Shown here: positions 26,863 through 34,624 of the stretch, one piece after another
Position numbering within the stretch: the stretch's first letter is position 1
How the letters are laid out: every line of letters starts with the position of its first letter
From: Rugosimonospora africana
Lineage (GTDB): Bacteria > Actinomycetota > Actinomycetes > Mycobacteriales > Micromonosporaceae
Direction of reading: 5' to 3'
Assembly (NCBI RefSeq): GCF_016862975.1
Contig: NZ_BONZ01000027.1
Location: 248,001 to 312,000 of the forward strand
Length of the DNA stretch: 64,000 nt
Notes under the pieces: generated by a model
What the model saw: only the letters and a program-made list of their open reading frames with translations
Database searches by the model: none
Told to the model about the DNA's origin: nothing
Made by a program: the position numbers and the translations under genes

Positions 26863-27990
26863 ATGCGGTACGTGGACGAGTTCCGCGACGCGGACCGGGC
26901 GCGGGCGCTGGCATCGCGCATCGCGCGGCTCGCCGAACCGGGGCGGGAGTACAAGTTCATGGAGGTGTGCGGCGGTCACACGCACACCATCTACAAGCAC
27001 GGGCTGGAGGACTACCTGCCGGAGAACATCACGCTGGTGCACGGGCCGGGGTGCCCGGTGTGCGTGATCCCGATGGGTCGGGTGGACGACGCGATCCACA
27101 TCGCCCGGCAGCCGGGGGTGCTCATGACGTCGTTCGGCGACATGATGCGGGTACCGGGAGGCAACGGCTCGTTCTTCGACTCGAACGCGCGGGACACGAA
27201 CATCCGCATGGTGTACTCGCCGCTGGACGCGCTCGCGATCGCGCGGGACCGGCCGGAACTGCGGGTCGTGTTCATGGCCATCGGATTCGAGACGACCGCA
27301 CCGTCCACCGCGATGACGCTGCTGCGGGCGAAGGCCGAGGGGCTGCGCAACTTCTTCGTCTTCGCCAACCACGTCACCATCATCCCGGCCATCAAAGCCA
27401 TCCTCGACTCGCCGGACCTGAGGCTGGACGGGTTCCTCGGCCCGGGCCACGTGTCCACGGTGATCGGCTGCCGGCCGTACGAGTTCATCGCGCGCGACTA
27501 CGGCAAACCGGTGGTGGTGGCCGGCTTCGAGCCGCTGGACATCCTGCAGTCCATCTACCTCTTGATGCTCCAGCTGTCGCAGGGGCGCTGCGCGGTGGAG
27601 AACCAGTACGGCCGGGTGGTTCCCTGGGACGGCAACCCGATCGCGTTGCGGGCGATCACCCAGACGATGCGGCTGCGGCCGTACTTCGAGTGGCGAGGGC
27701 TGGGTTTCATCACGTCGTCGGCGCTGCGGCTGCGCGAGGAGTTCGCCGCGTTCGACGCCGAGCAGGTCTTCGAGCTGCCCGGGCTTCGGGTCGCCGATCC
27801 GAAGTCGTGCCAGTGCGGCGAGGTGCTCAAGGGCGTGCTCAAGCCGTGGGAGTGCAAGGTGTTCGGCACGGCGTGTACGCCGGAGACGCCGATCGGCACG
27901 TGCATGGTGTCCCCCGAGGGGGCCTGCGCGGCGTACTACAACTTCGGCCGGTTCAGCCGGCAACGGGTCAGGGAGGCGAGTCGCGCGTGA
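26863..27990 (+). CDS. hypD: Hydrogenase maturation protein HypD
   Basis: 375 residues. Iron-sulfur scaffold on which the Fe(CN)2CO group is built. Signatures are 'FMEVCGGHTHTIYKHGLEDY' near 31-50, 'HGPGCPVCVIPMG' near 59-71, 'GFETTAPSTA', and a C-terminal Cys set 'CQCGEVLKGVLKPWECKVFG', 'GTACTPETPIGTCMVSPEGA'. ATG 26863 has a GAAGGGA site. The GTGA junction with hypE indicates coupling. Confidence 0.96.
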   Translation: MRYVDEFRDADRARALASRIARLAEPGREYKFMEVCGGHTHTIYKHGLEDYLPENITLVHGPGCPVCVIPMGRVDDAIHIARQPGVLMTSFGDMMRVPGGNGSFFDSNARDTNIRMVYSPLDALAIARDRPELRVVFMAIGFETTAPSTAMTLLRAKAEGLRNFFVFANHVTIIPAIKAILDSPDLRLDGFLGPGHVSTVIGCRPYEFIARDYGKPVVVAGFEPLDILQSIYLLMLQLSQGRCAVENQYGRVVPWDGNPIALRAITQTMRLRPYFEWRGLGFITSSALRLREEFAAFDAEQVFELPGLRVADPKSCQCGEVLKGVLKPWECKVFGTACTPETPIGTCMVSPEGACAAYYNFGRFSRQRVREASRA

Positions 27991-29078
27991 GTGTCGCGCA
28001 TGAGCAAGTCGCGCATGAGCAACAGGTACTCGCCCGCATCGAGCGGGTACGGCGCGGGAGCGCCAGGCTGCGGGAGCAGCGCGTCACGATGGCGCACGGG
28101 GCCGGTGGCAAGGCCACCCAGACCCTGGTCGAGTCGGTGTTCCTGCGCAGGCTCGGCAATCCGGTGCTGGACCGGCTGGAGGACGCCGCCGAACTGGTCG
28201 CCGGCGGCGCGCGGCTGGCGTTCACCACCGACTCGTACGTGGTGTCGCCGCTGTTCTTCCCGGGCGGGAACATCGGTGACCTCGCGGTCAACGGAACCGT
28301 CAACGACCTCGCCGTCCAGGGTGCCACGCCGATGTTCCTGTCGGCCGGGTTCATCCTGGAGGAGGGCTTCGCCGTCGAGCACCTGGAGCGCATCGTGGCG
28401 TCGATGGCCGAGGCCGCCGCCGCGGCGGGCGTCCAGGTGGTCACCGGCGACACGAAGGTGGTGCAGCGCGGCGGCGCCGACGGCTGTTACATCAACACCG
28501 CCGGGATCGGCACGATGGTTCCGGGCGTGCACCTGTCCATCGCCTCGGTACGGCCGGGCGACGTGGTGCTGGTCTCCGGACCGGTGGGCGAGCACGGGGT
28601 CACCGTCATGCTGGCGCGCGGAGAGCTGAACATCGAGGCCGACGTGACCTCCGACACCGCACCGCTGTCCGGCATGGTGGCGGCGCTGCTGCGCGCCGTA
28701 CCGGGGGTGCGGGCGCTGCGCGACGCGACCCGGGGCGGGGTGGCGACCGTACTCAACGAGATCGCCAAGGCAGCCGACGTGTCGGTGGTGGTGGACGAGG
28801 TCGCCGTACCGGTGCGTCCACCGGTGCGCGGCACCGCGGAACTGCTCGGCATCGACCCGCTCTACGTGGCCTGCGAGGGGCGCATGGTCGCGGTGGTCGG
28901 CCCGGACGACGCGCAGACCGCCCTGGACACCCTGCGGTCCCACCCGGGCGGCGAGCAGGCGGCCATCATCGGCAGGGTCGCCGCCGACCCGCCCGGGTTG
29001 GTGTTGCTGAACACCGTCTTCGGCGGCACCCGCATCGTCGACCTGCTCGTCGGCGACCCGCTGCCGCGCATCTGCTGA
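27987..29078 (+). CDS. hypE: Hydrogenase maturation protein HypE
   Basis: 363 residues. Dehydrates the thiocarboxamide on its C-terminal Cys to thiocyanate, giving the CN ligands; the C-terminus here is exactly 'LPRIC', as required. PurM-like ATP-binding motifs are present ('MAHGAGGKATQTLVESVFLR', 'TTDSYVVSPLFFPGGNIGDL', 'GDTKVV', 'RDATRGGVATVLNEIA'). The partner carbamoyltransferase HypF is not encoded in this operon. The first 30 residues contain a short VAHEQ repeat. Confidence 0.96.
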   Translation: MSVAHEQVAHEQQVLARIERVRRGSARLREQRVTMAHGAGGKATQTLVESVFLRRLGNPVLDRLEDAAELVAGGARLAFTTDSYVVSPLFFPGGNIGDLAVNGTVNDLAVQGATPMFLSAGFILEEGFAVEHLERIVASMAEAAAAAGVQVVTGDTKVVQRGGADGCYINTAGIGTMVPGVHLSIASVRPGDVVLVSGPVGEHGVTVMLARGELNIEADVTSDTAPLSGMVAALLRAVPGVRALRDATRGGVATVLNEIAKAADVSVVVDEVAVPVRPPVRGTAELLGIDPLYVACEGRMVAVVGPDDAQTALDTLRSHPGGEQAAIIGRVAADPPGLVLLNTVFGGTRIVDLLVGDPLPRIC

Positions 29079-29089
29079 GGGGGTCCGGC

Positions 29090-29452
29090 ATGCACGAACT
29101 GGCGATCGCGGAGAGCATCGTGGAGGCGATCGGGCTGCGGTGCGGCGAGGCGCGGGTGACGCGCGTGCGGCTGTCGGTGGGCCGGCTGTCCGGCGTGGTA
29201 CCCGACGCCATCCGGTTCTGCTTCGACCTCGCGGCGGCCGGTACCACTGTGGACGGTGCGCGGCTCGACATCGAGGAGCCGGACGGCTGGGCGCGGTGCC
29301 GCTCGTGCGGCGAGGAGTTCCGCGTCGACGATCCGATCCTGTTGTGTGCCTGTGGCAGCGCCGACGTCGAGGTGCTGCACGGGCAGGACCTGACCATCCG
29401 ATCCGTCGAGACGGTCCGATCCGAGACTGTCCAATCCGTCGAGGTGACCTGA
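29090..29452 (+). CDS. hypA: Hydrogenase nickel chaperone HypA
   Basis: 120 residues. It starts 'MHELAIAESIVEAI', with the Ni-binding His2-Glu3, and has the zinc site 'CRSCGEEF...CACGS' (CxxC at about 70-73 and CxC at about 86-88; the usual second pair is CxxC). The C-terminal 'VETVRSETVQSVEVT' is a short repeat. It delivers nickel to HhyL together with HypB, whose start is one base beyond this stop. Confidence 0.94.
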   Translation: MHELAIAESIVEAIGLRCGEARVTRVRLSVGRLSGVVPDAIRFCFDLAAAGTTVDGARLDIEEPDGWARCRSCGEEFRVDDPILLCACGSADVEVLHGQDLTIRSVETVRSETVQSVEVT

Positions 29453-29453
29453 C

Positions 29454-30260
29454 ATGTGTGGAAGCTGCGGCTGTGCCGCCCCGATGGCCGCCGCCCCGAT
29501 CGCCGCCGCCCCCACGATCGCTGCTACCACTACCGTCCCCCTTGAGCAGCGGGTACTGGAGAAGAACGACCGGTTGGCGGCGCGCAACCGGGAGTGGCTG
29601 GCGAACCGGAACATCTTCGCCGTCAACCTGATGAGTTCACCCGGGTCGGGCAAGACCACGCTGCTGGAGCGCACCGTCCGGGAGGTCGCCCGCTCGACCC
29701 CGGTGTCGGTCATCGAGGGCGACCAGGAGACCGCGCTGGACTCGTGGCGGCTGCGTGCGGCGGGGTGTCGCACACTCCAGGTCAACACCGGCACCGGATG
29801 TCACCTCGACGCGGCGATGATGGCCCGGGCGCTGCGCGAGCTGGACCCGCCCGAGGGATCGGTGCTGTTCGTGGAGAATGTCGGCAACCTGGTCTGCCCG
29901 GCGCTGTTCGACCTGGGGGAGAGTGCCCGGGCGGTGGTCGTCTCGGTGACCGAGGGCGCGGACAAGCCACTGAAGTACCCGCACATGTTCCGCGGCGCGG
30001 ACCTGCTCCTGCTCAACAAGGTGGACCTGCTGCCGTACCTGGAGGTGGATCTCGCCGCGTTCGAGCGGGCGGTCGCGGCGGTACGGCCGGGGCTCGCGCC
30101 GATGCCGGTGTCGGCCACCCGCGGCGACGGGTTGGCGGACTGGTACGCCTGGCTGCGCGACCGGCAGGCGCAGAACCGGCAGGACCCGCAGAGCCGCGAA
30201 GACCCGCAGCACCGCCAAGACACGCAGCGCCGGCGGGATCCTCAGCGGCTGGCCAGGTAG
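29454..30260 (+). CDS. hypB: Hydrogenase nickel-insertion GTPase HypB
   Basis: 268 residues. N-terminal metal site 'MCGSCGCAAP', Walker A 'SSPGSGKTTLLE' near 62-73, 'IEGDQETALDSWRL', 'FVENVGNLVCPALFDLGE' and 'LNKVDLLPYLEVD'. The Ala/Pro linker at 10-30 is not His-rich, so nickel storage is unlikely. The last 25 residues are a Gln/Arg/Asp repeat tail (RQDPQS/RED), and its final 19 bp overlap the convergent acetamidase gene. Confidence 0.96.
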   Translation: MCGSCGCAAPMAAAPIAAAPTIAATTTVPLEQRVLEKNDRLAARNREWLANRNIFAVNLMSSPGSGKTTLLERTVREVARSTPVSVIEGDQETALDSWRLRAAGCRTLQVNTGTGCHLDAAMMARALRELDPPEGSVLFVENVGNLVCPALFDLGESARAVVVSVTEGADKPLKYPHMFRGADLLLLNKVDLLPYLEVDLAAFERAVAAVRPGLAPMPVSATRGDGLADWYAWLRDRQAQNRQDPQSREDPQHRQDTQRRRDPQRLAR

Positions 30261-31276
30261 GCGGCGGCCTGCTCACGCAGCCTGGTGTGCACGCCGCCCG
30301 CCGCGGGCGACCCGGGCAGCCACTGCTTGCGGATCTTCGCGACCGACGTGTAGTTGGTGTCCACCACGTTTGCCAGCGGTGCCTCCACCGCCTGCGACAG
30401 CAGCTGGTACCCGTCGAGCGCCGGCAGCCCGTAGTCGGACTCCAGCCACTGCACCAGGTCGAGTTGGGCGATCCGGAACGCGTCCTCCAGCGGCCGGGCC
30501 GACCCGGTCGACATGATGTGCGTGTCCGACTCCAGGCGGGGCCACGGGCACGGCCACCCCTTGATGAGGTCGACGATGACGACCGTGTCCATCGCGCACT
30601 CCACGGCGACGCCACAGGTTTCGCCCTCGCCCTGCCGGGCGTGCCCGTCGCCGAGGGAGAACAGCGCGCCCTCCACGTTGACGCCGAGGTAGCAGGTGAC
30701 GCCGGCGCGCATCTCCGGGGTGTCCATGTTGCCGCCATGCGAGTCCGGTACCAGCGAGGAGCGCGCCTCCAGGTTCGCCGGTGCGACGCCGACCGTGCCG
30801 TGCATCGGGTCCATCGGCAGGTCCACTGTGTACTCGCTGAACCGTGACTCGAAGCGGCACAGCCGGCGCTCCCGGTCGAGCTGCCAGATCCACACCACCT
30901 CGGGCAGCGGCGGCTGCAGGGTCGCGGTCGCGTGTGTGGACGTCAGCGCGCCGAACAGCGGTACGGTCGTGGACGCGGCCCAGTCCCGGGCCGGTTCGAG
31001 CGACACGAAGTGCACGGCCAGCGTGTCGCCCGGTTCCGCACCCTCCACATAGAACGGTCCGGTCTGCGGGTTGACGAACGGGAACTCCACCACCCGGGAC
31101 ACGAGGTCGTCGACTCCGCGTACCCGTCCGGCGAAGCAGTCCTCGGTGAACAGCTCCAGTACCGTGCCGGGAGCCACCCGCGCGACCGGCGGGACGCCGC
31201 CGAACGTCCAGACGTAGTCACCCGCCGAGGGCCGGAACCTGAGCACGCCCGCCCCGCTCACACTTGCCCCGGTCAT
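30242..31276 (-). CDS. Acetamidase/formamidase family amidohydrolase
   Basis: 344 residues of the FmdA/AmdA family, hydrolysing short aliphatic amides to ammonia and acid. Family blocks are 'AVHFVSLEPARDWA', 'DPMHGTVGVAPA', 'GGNMDTPEMRAGVTCYLGVN' and 'EGALFSLGDGHARQGEGETC'. Cytoplasmic, normally multimeric with Zn. The ATG overlaps the stop of the APC permease (ATGA at 31273-31276), so amide uptake and hydrolysis are one transcription unit, convergent with the hydrogenase operon. Confidence 0.93.
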   Translation of the reverse strand: MTGASVSGAGVLRFRPSAGDYVWTFGGVPPVARVAPGTVLELFTEDCFAGRVRGVDDLVSRVVEFPFVNPQTGPFYVEGAEPGDTLAVHFVSLEPARDWAASTTVPLFGALTSTHATATLQPPLPEVVWIWQLDRERRLCRFESRFSEYTVDLPMDPMHGTVGVAPANLEARSSLVPDSHGGNMDTPEMRAGVTCYLGVNVEGALFSLGDGHARQGEGETCGVAVECAMDTVVIVDLIKGWPCPWPRLESDTHIMSTGSARPLEDAFRIAQLDLVQWLESDYGLPALDGYQLLSQAVEAPLANVVDTNYTSVAKIRKQWLPGSPAAGGVHTRLREQAAAYLASR

Positions 31277-32772
31277 ACCGGAGCCACTGGAATCGCCGGG
31301 ACGGACGGTTGCTCGCCGGGCTCGTCACCGAGCTCCTCGTCCAGGTGCACCCGGGCCACGTCGGCGACCCGCTGCGGGTGCCGGCGGTACAGCCACATCA
31401 GGTAGCCGATGCCGAGCACCATCCAGATCGCGACGGCCGGGCCGGCGTACGAGATCGGTGGCGTCAGGGTGGACACGAACGAGAACACCGGCAGCCCGGC
31501 CGCGGTCAACCAGGCCGGCACGAACGCCAGGACGCCGAGCACCGGGACCACGACGTGCAGCACGATGTTCCGATCCGCGCGCCGCCGCCGCAGGAAGTAC
31601 GCGATGCAGGTGACGTTCGTGACCACGTAGATGGCGACCAGCAGGATGACGATGCCGGTGCCCACCACGGAGAACGCGGTCACCGGGTCGTACCCGAAGC
31701 CCAACCCCAGGGACACCGCGACGGTTGCCGCGGTCACCAGGAGGATCGCCACGTACGGCGAGCGGTGCCGGGTCGCGATGCGGGCCAGCCGGTACGGGAA
31801 CGCGCCGATGCGGCCCATCGCGTACGCGGTGCGGCTGGACACGTTGACGCCCGCGTTCGCGTTCGCGATGGTGGAGTTCACGATGGCCAGGAACACGAAG
31901 AACCAGAAGAGCCCGTAGAACTGCCGGGCGAGCCCCTCCCAGGACGAGGCACCGGAGCTGCCGAACGTGGCGAACTTGTCCGGACCGAAGGCGACATCCA
32001 CCGCGTACGTGGTGACGATGTAGAGAACGCCGATCGTCAGGGTCGCACCGAGCACCGCGCGGCGGATGGTGCGCCGCGGGTCGCGTGCCTCCTCGGCCAG
32101 CGGCGCGGCGCCCTCGAATCCGCCGAACGCGAGGATGGTGAAGATGGAGCCGGCGATGACGCCGGTGATGCCGTGGTGGTCGGCCGGGGTGTGCCCGGTG
32201 CCGAACACGGACAGCGTGTTGCCGTGTCCCGCGTGGATGATCAGCAGCACGGCGAGCACCAGGAACACGCCGATCTCGAACACCCCGAGGATCGTGCCGA
32301 GGCCGGCCGACGCGCGTACGCCGTACAGACCGGCGGCCATCACGATGAGCGCGCCCAGGATGGTCCACGGCCACCACAGATTCGCAGGGTAGCCGGAGAA
32401 CTCGGAGTTGATGGTCGACGCGGTGGTGAAACCCAGCTGGAGCAGGACGAGCGGCGAGATGAGGATGCCGACGAGCACGTACGCCCAGGCGACCAGGAAC
32501 CCGACGGCGTTGTGCAGGCCGTTGGCCGCGTAGGTCGCGAGAGACCCGGCGGCCGGCATGTGCTTGGCCAGTTCGGCGACGCACACCGCGGAGAACAGGC
32601 AGGCGATGAGCGCGAAGACCACGGCCAGCGGCAGCGAACCACCGGCGAACGCGGCGCCGGCCGGGATCGAGGCGGCGATGGCGGCTCCGGGCGCCATGTC
32701 CGTGATGCTCTGGAAGAGGACCTCGCGCAGACCGATCGCGTCGCGGCGAAGCGCGGGTGGATTAGTTGCCAT
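31273..32772 (-). CDS. APC-superfamily permease (amino acid/amide uptake)
   Basis: 499 residues, 12 predicted hydrophobic segments, with the APC start 'SITDMAPGAAIAASIPAGAA' near 23-42, 'AGSLATYAANGLHNAVGFLV' near 75-94, and 'ILAFGGFEGAAPLAEEARDP' near 210-229. The nearest type appears to be an amino-acid/polyamine/urea-amide permease. It is coupled to the acetamidase, so an amide substrate is inferred. ATG 32772 follows a GGGGGG purine run. Confidence 0.9.
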   Translation of the reverse strand: MATNPPALRRDAIGLREVLFQSITDMAPGAAIAASIPAGAAFAGGSLPLAVVFALIACLFSAVCVAELAKHMPAAGSLATYAANGLHNAVGFLVAWAYVLVGILISPLVLLQLGFTTASTINSEFSGYPANLWWPWTILGALIVMAAGLYGVRASAGLGTILGVFEIGVFLVLAVLLIIHAGHGNTLSVFGTGHTPADHHGITGVIAGSIFTILAFGGFEGAAPLAEEARDPRRTIRRAVLGATLTIGVLYIVTTYAVDVAFGPDKFATFGSSGASSWEGLARQFYGLFWFFVFLAIVNSTIANANAGVNVSSRTAYAMGRIGAFPYRLARIATRHRSPYVAILLVTAATVAVSLGLGFGYDPVTAFSVVGTGIVILLVAIYVVTNVTCIAYFLRRRRADRNIVLHVVVPVLGVLAFVPAWLTAAGLPVFSFVSTLTPPISYAGPAVAIWMVLGIGYLMWLYRRHPQRVADVARVHLDEELGDEPGEQPSVPAIPVAPV

Positions 32773-32785
32773 GGTAGCCCCCCAA

Positions 32786-32846
32786 CCGAGGTGACCATGA
32801 AGGTTGAGGTGACCGTACATCCGACGACCTGAATTGAGAAGTGGTC
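32786..32846. promoter_or_regulatory. Repeated GAGGTGACC elements upstream of the amide operon
   Basis: GAGGTGACC occurs at 32788-32796 and 32806-32814, 18 bp apart. A third half-site in the opposite orientation (GGTCAC) lies near 32843. The spacing does not fit the 22-bp period of GlnR boxes. A regulator site is possible but unproven. Confidence 0.35.
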
Positions 32847-32875
32847 ACGGGCAACTCGCGGCGCTATCGAGGCGG

Positions 32876-34330
32876 TTACCGCCCGAGAAGGGGCGGATCG
32901 CCCAGGGACACCTCGGCCGCCCGCCCGGCGCGCAGCACGTCCACCTCGCGCAGCGGCCGCCCGACGAGTTGCACGCCGATCGGCAACCCGCCCGCCGACA
33001 GTCCACCAGCCGAGAGTTCACCGGCCGACAGTCCACCAGGGACAGACAGCGCCGGCAGGCGGGCCACGTTGAAGACCGAGGTGAGTCGGGTCAGCGCCCA
33101 CTCGATGTGCAGGTCCCGGTCGCCGACGTCGACGCGGCCGGCGCCGATCGGCGGAGCGGGCAGCGGCTCGGTGGCGGCCAGCAGCACGTCGACCCGGCGC
33201 AGCGCGGCGTCCAACCAGCGGGTGAGGCGGTCCAGGACCGGCCGCCCCGCGGCCAGCTCGGCGGCGGTCGGTGGGGTGAGTGACAGGTTCGCGCGCAGGT
33301 CGGGCCCGAACATTTCCGGGTACCCGCGGAATGCCGCGCGATGATACGGCTCGGCCTCGGCGAGCACGATGTCGAAGACCCGATCGGTGACCGGGCCGAA
33401 GTCGGGCGCGTCGAGGTTCTCCACCACGGCGCCCCGGTCGGCGAGGCGTCCGGCGCACCGGGCCACGACGCCGGCCACCTCGGCGTCGAGGACGTCGGAG
33501 AACCAGCCGCCCAGCCAGCCCACCCGCAGGCCGGTCAGGTCCCCCTCCTCGTCCCGGCCCAGACCGGCCCGGGTGCCGACCCCGGCCTCCCCGGCGCTCC
33601 CTGCGCGCCCCGCTGCACCGCTCAGTACGTCGAACAGCAGCGCGGTGTCGGCCACCGTCCGGGCCAGCGGGCCGGCGTGGTCGAGCGACGGTGCCAGGGG
33701 TACCGCGCCGGTCAGGTCGATCAGTCCGTACGTCGGCTTCAGCCCGACACAGCCGCACAGCGCGGCCGGAATCCGTACGCTGCCGCACGTGTCGGTACCC
33801 ACGCTGGCCAGCGCGGTACGGGCGACGAGCGACGCGGCCGACCCGCCCGACGAGCCGCCTGGGATTCGGTCGAGGTCCCACGGATTGCGGGTCGGCCCGA
33901 AGTGTGGGTTGGTCGTGGTGCCGCCCCAGGCGAACTCGTGCGTGGCGTGCTTGCCCAGCAGGACAGCGCCGGCCTCGCGCAGCCGGGCGGCCACCGCCGA
34001 GTCGGTCGCCGGTACGTGATCCCGGCGCAGTGCCGATCCGGCCGTGGTGCGCACCCCAGCGGTGTCGAACAGATCCTTGAGCCCGACCGGCAGCCCGTGC
34101 AGCGGGCCGCGATGCCGCCCGTGCGCGATGTCGTGCTCGGCCGCCCGCGCGTCCCGTCGGGCGGCATCGGCGACGACCGTGGTGTACGCGTTGATCGCCG
34201 GGTCGACCGCGGCGATGCGGTCGAGGTACGCCTCGGTCAGTTCGACGGGGGACAGCTGGCCGCCGGTCACCGCCGCGGACGCCTCGTTGAGCGTCAAGCG
34301 GGTCAGGTCGCCGCCCGAAGGATCCGTCAC
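32876..34330 (-). CDS. Amidase (amidase-signature family)
   Basis: 484 residues with the Ser-cisSer-Lys catalytic triad: Lys in 'HGLPVGLKDLFDTAGV', the cis-Ser and nucleophile Ser in 'IPGGSSGGSAASLVA' and 'VGTDTCGSVRIPA'. Close in type to AtzF/GatA-like amidases; the substrate is unknown, probably an amide released for nitrogen as in the neighbouring operon. The GTG at 34330 is preceded by GGAGGGAGG. The C-terminal half has a 'SAGGL/SAGEL' triplet from a 15-bp repeat (32995-33035). Confidence 0.92.
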   Translation of the reverse strand: MTDPSGGDLTRLTLNEASAAVTGGQLSPVELTEAYLDRIAAVDPAINAYTTVVADAARRDARAAEHDIAHGRHRGPLHGLPVGLKDLFDTAGVRTTAGSALRRDHVPATDSAVAARLREAGAVLLGKHATHEFAWGGTTTNPHFGPTRNPWDLDRIPGGSSGGSAASLVARTALASVGTDTCGSVRIPAALCGCVGLKPTYGLIDLTGAVPLAPSLDHAGPLARTVADTALLFDVLSGAAGRAGSAGEAGVGTRAGLGRDEEGDLTGLRVGWLGGWFSDVLDAEVAGVVARCAGRLADRGAVVENLDAPDFGPVTDRVFDIVLAEAEPYHRAAFRGYPEMFGPDLRANLSLTPPTAAELAAGRPVLDRLTRWLDAALRRVDVLLAATEPLPAPPIGAGRVDVGDRDLHIEWALTRLTSVFNVARLPALSVPGGLSAGELSAGGLSAGGLPIGVQLVGRPLREVDVLRAGRAAEVSLGDPPLLGR

Positions 34331-34372
34331 GGATCCGCCTCCCTCCGCGACCGTCCTCGGTCTCTCTCCCAT

Positions 34373-34492
34373 CGAACAGAGCCGTCCGTCGAACAGAGGC
34401 ATCAGTCGAACAGCGCCATCAGTCGAACAGCGCCACCCATCCAACAGGGGCCGTCCATCGAACAGGGCCGTTCGTTCGGCAGGGTCGCCTAT
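34373..34492. repeat. 17-bp tandem array between the amidase and hexosaminidase genes
   Basis: Seven consecutive imperfect 17-bp units of the form CGAACAGNGCCRTCNRT start at 34373, 34390, 34407, 34424, 34441 (18 bp), 34459 and 34476. There is no spacer between units, so this is not a CRISPR array. It fills the upstream region of the amidase gene. Confidence 0.88.
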
Positions 34493-34529
34493 TGAACACC
34501 GCTGATTCTGCGAGGCTACTCACCGGATG

Positions 34530-34574
34530 GAAACTGATAAGTTTCTTGACTGTTTCGGTGATCTCACCGAGAAT
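34530..34574 (+). promoter_or_regulatory. Promoter with two palindromes upstream of the GH3 gene
   Basis: GAAACTGATAAGTTTC (34530-34545) is a perfect 6-4-6 dyad and CGGTGATCTCACCG (34556-34569) a perfect 6-2-6 dyad. TTGACT at 34546-34551 sits between them and is 17 bases from GAGAAT (34569-34574), a plausible -35/-10 pair 51 bases from the GH3 start codon. A regulator at either dyad would touch the promoter. Confidence 0.5.
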
Positions 34575-34624
34575 TTGACACCACAATGGATCGCCTCGAC
34601 GGCGGGGACACCCGAGGAGCGCAT

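Noticed and set aside
32786-32846. GlnR box upstream of the amide operon
   Set aside because: Repeats are 18 bp apart and lack the GTNAC-n6-GAAAC pattern with 22-bp period.
34373-34492. CRISPR array
   Set aside because: The 17-bp units abut each other with no unique spacers, and no cas genes are present.
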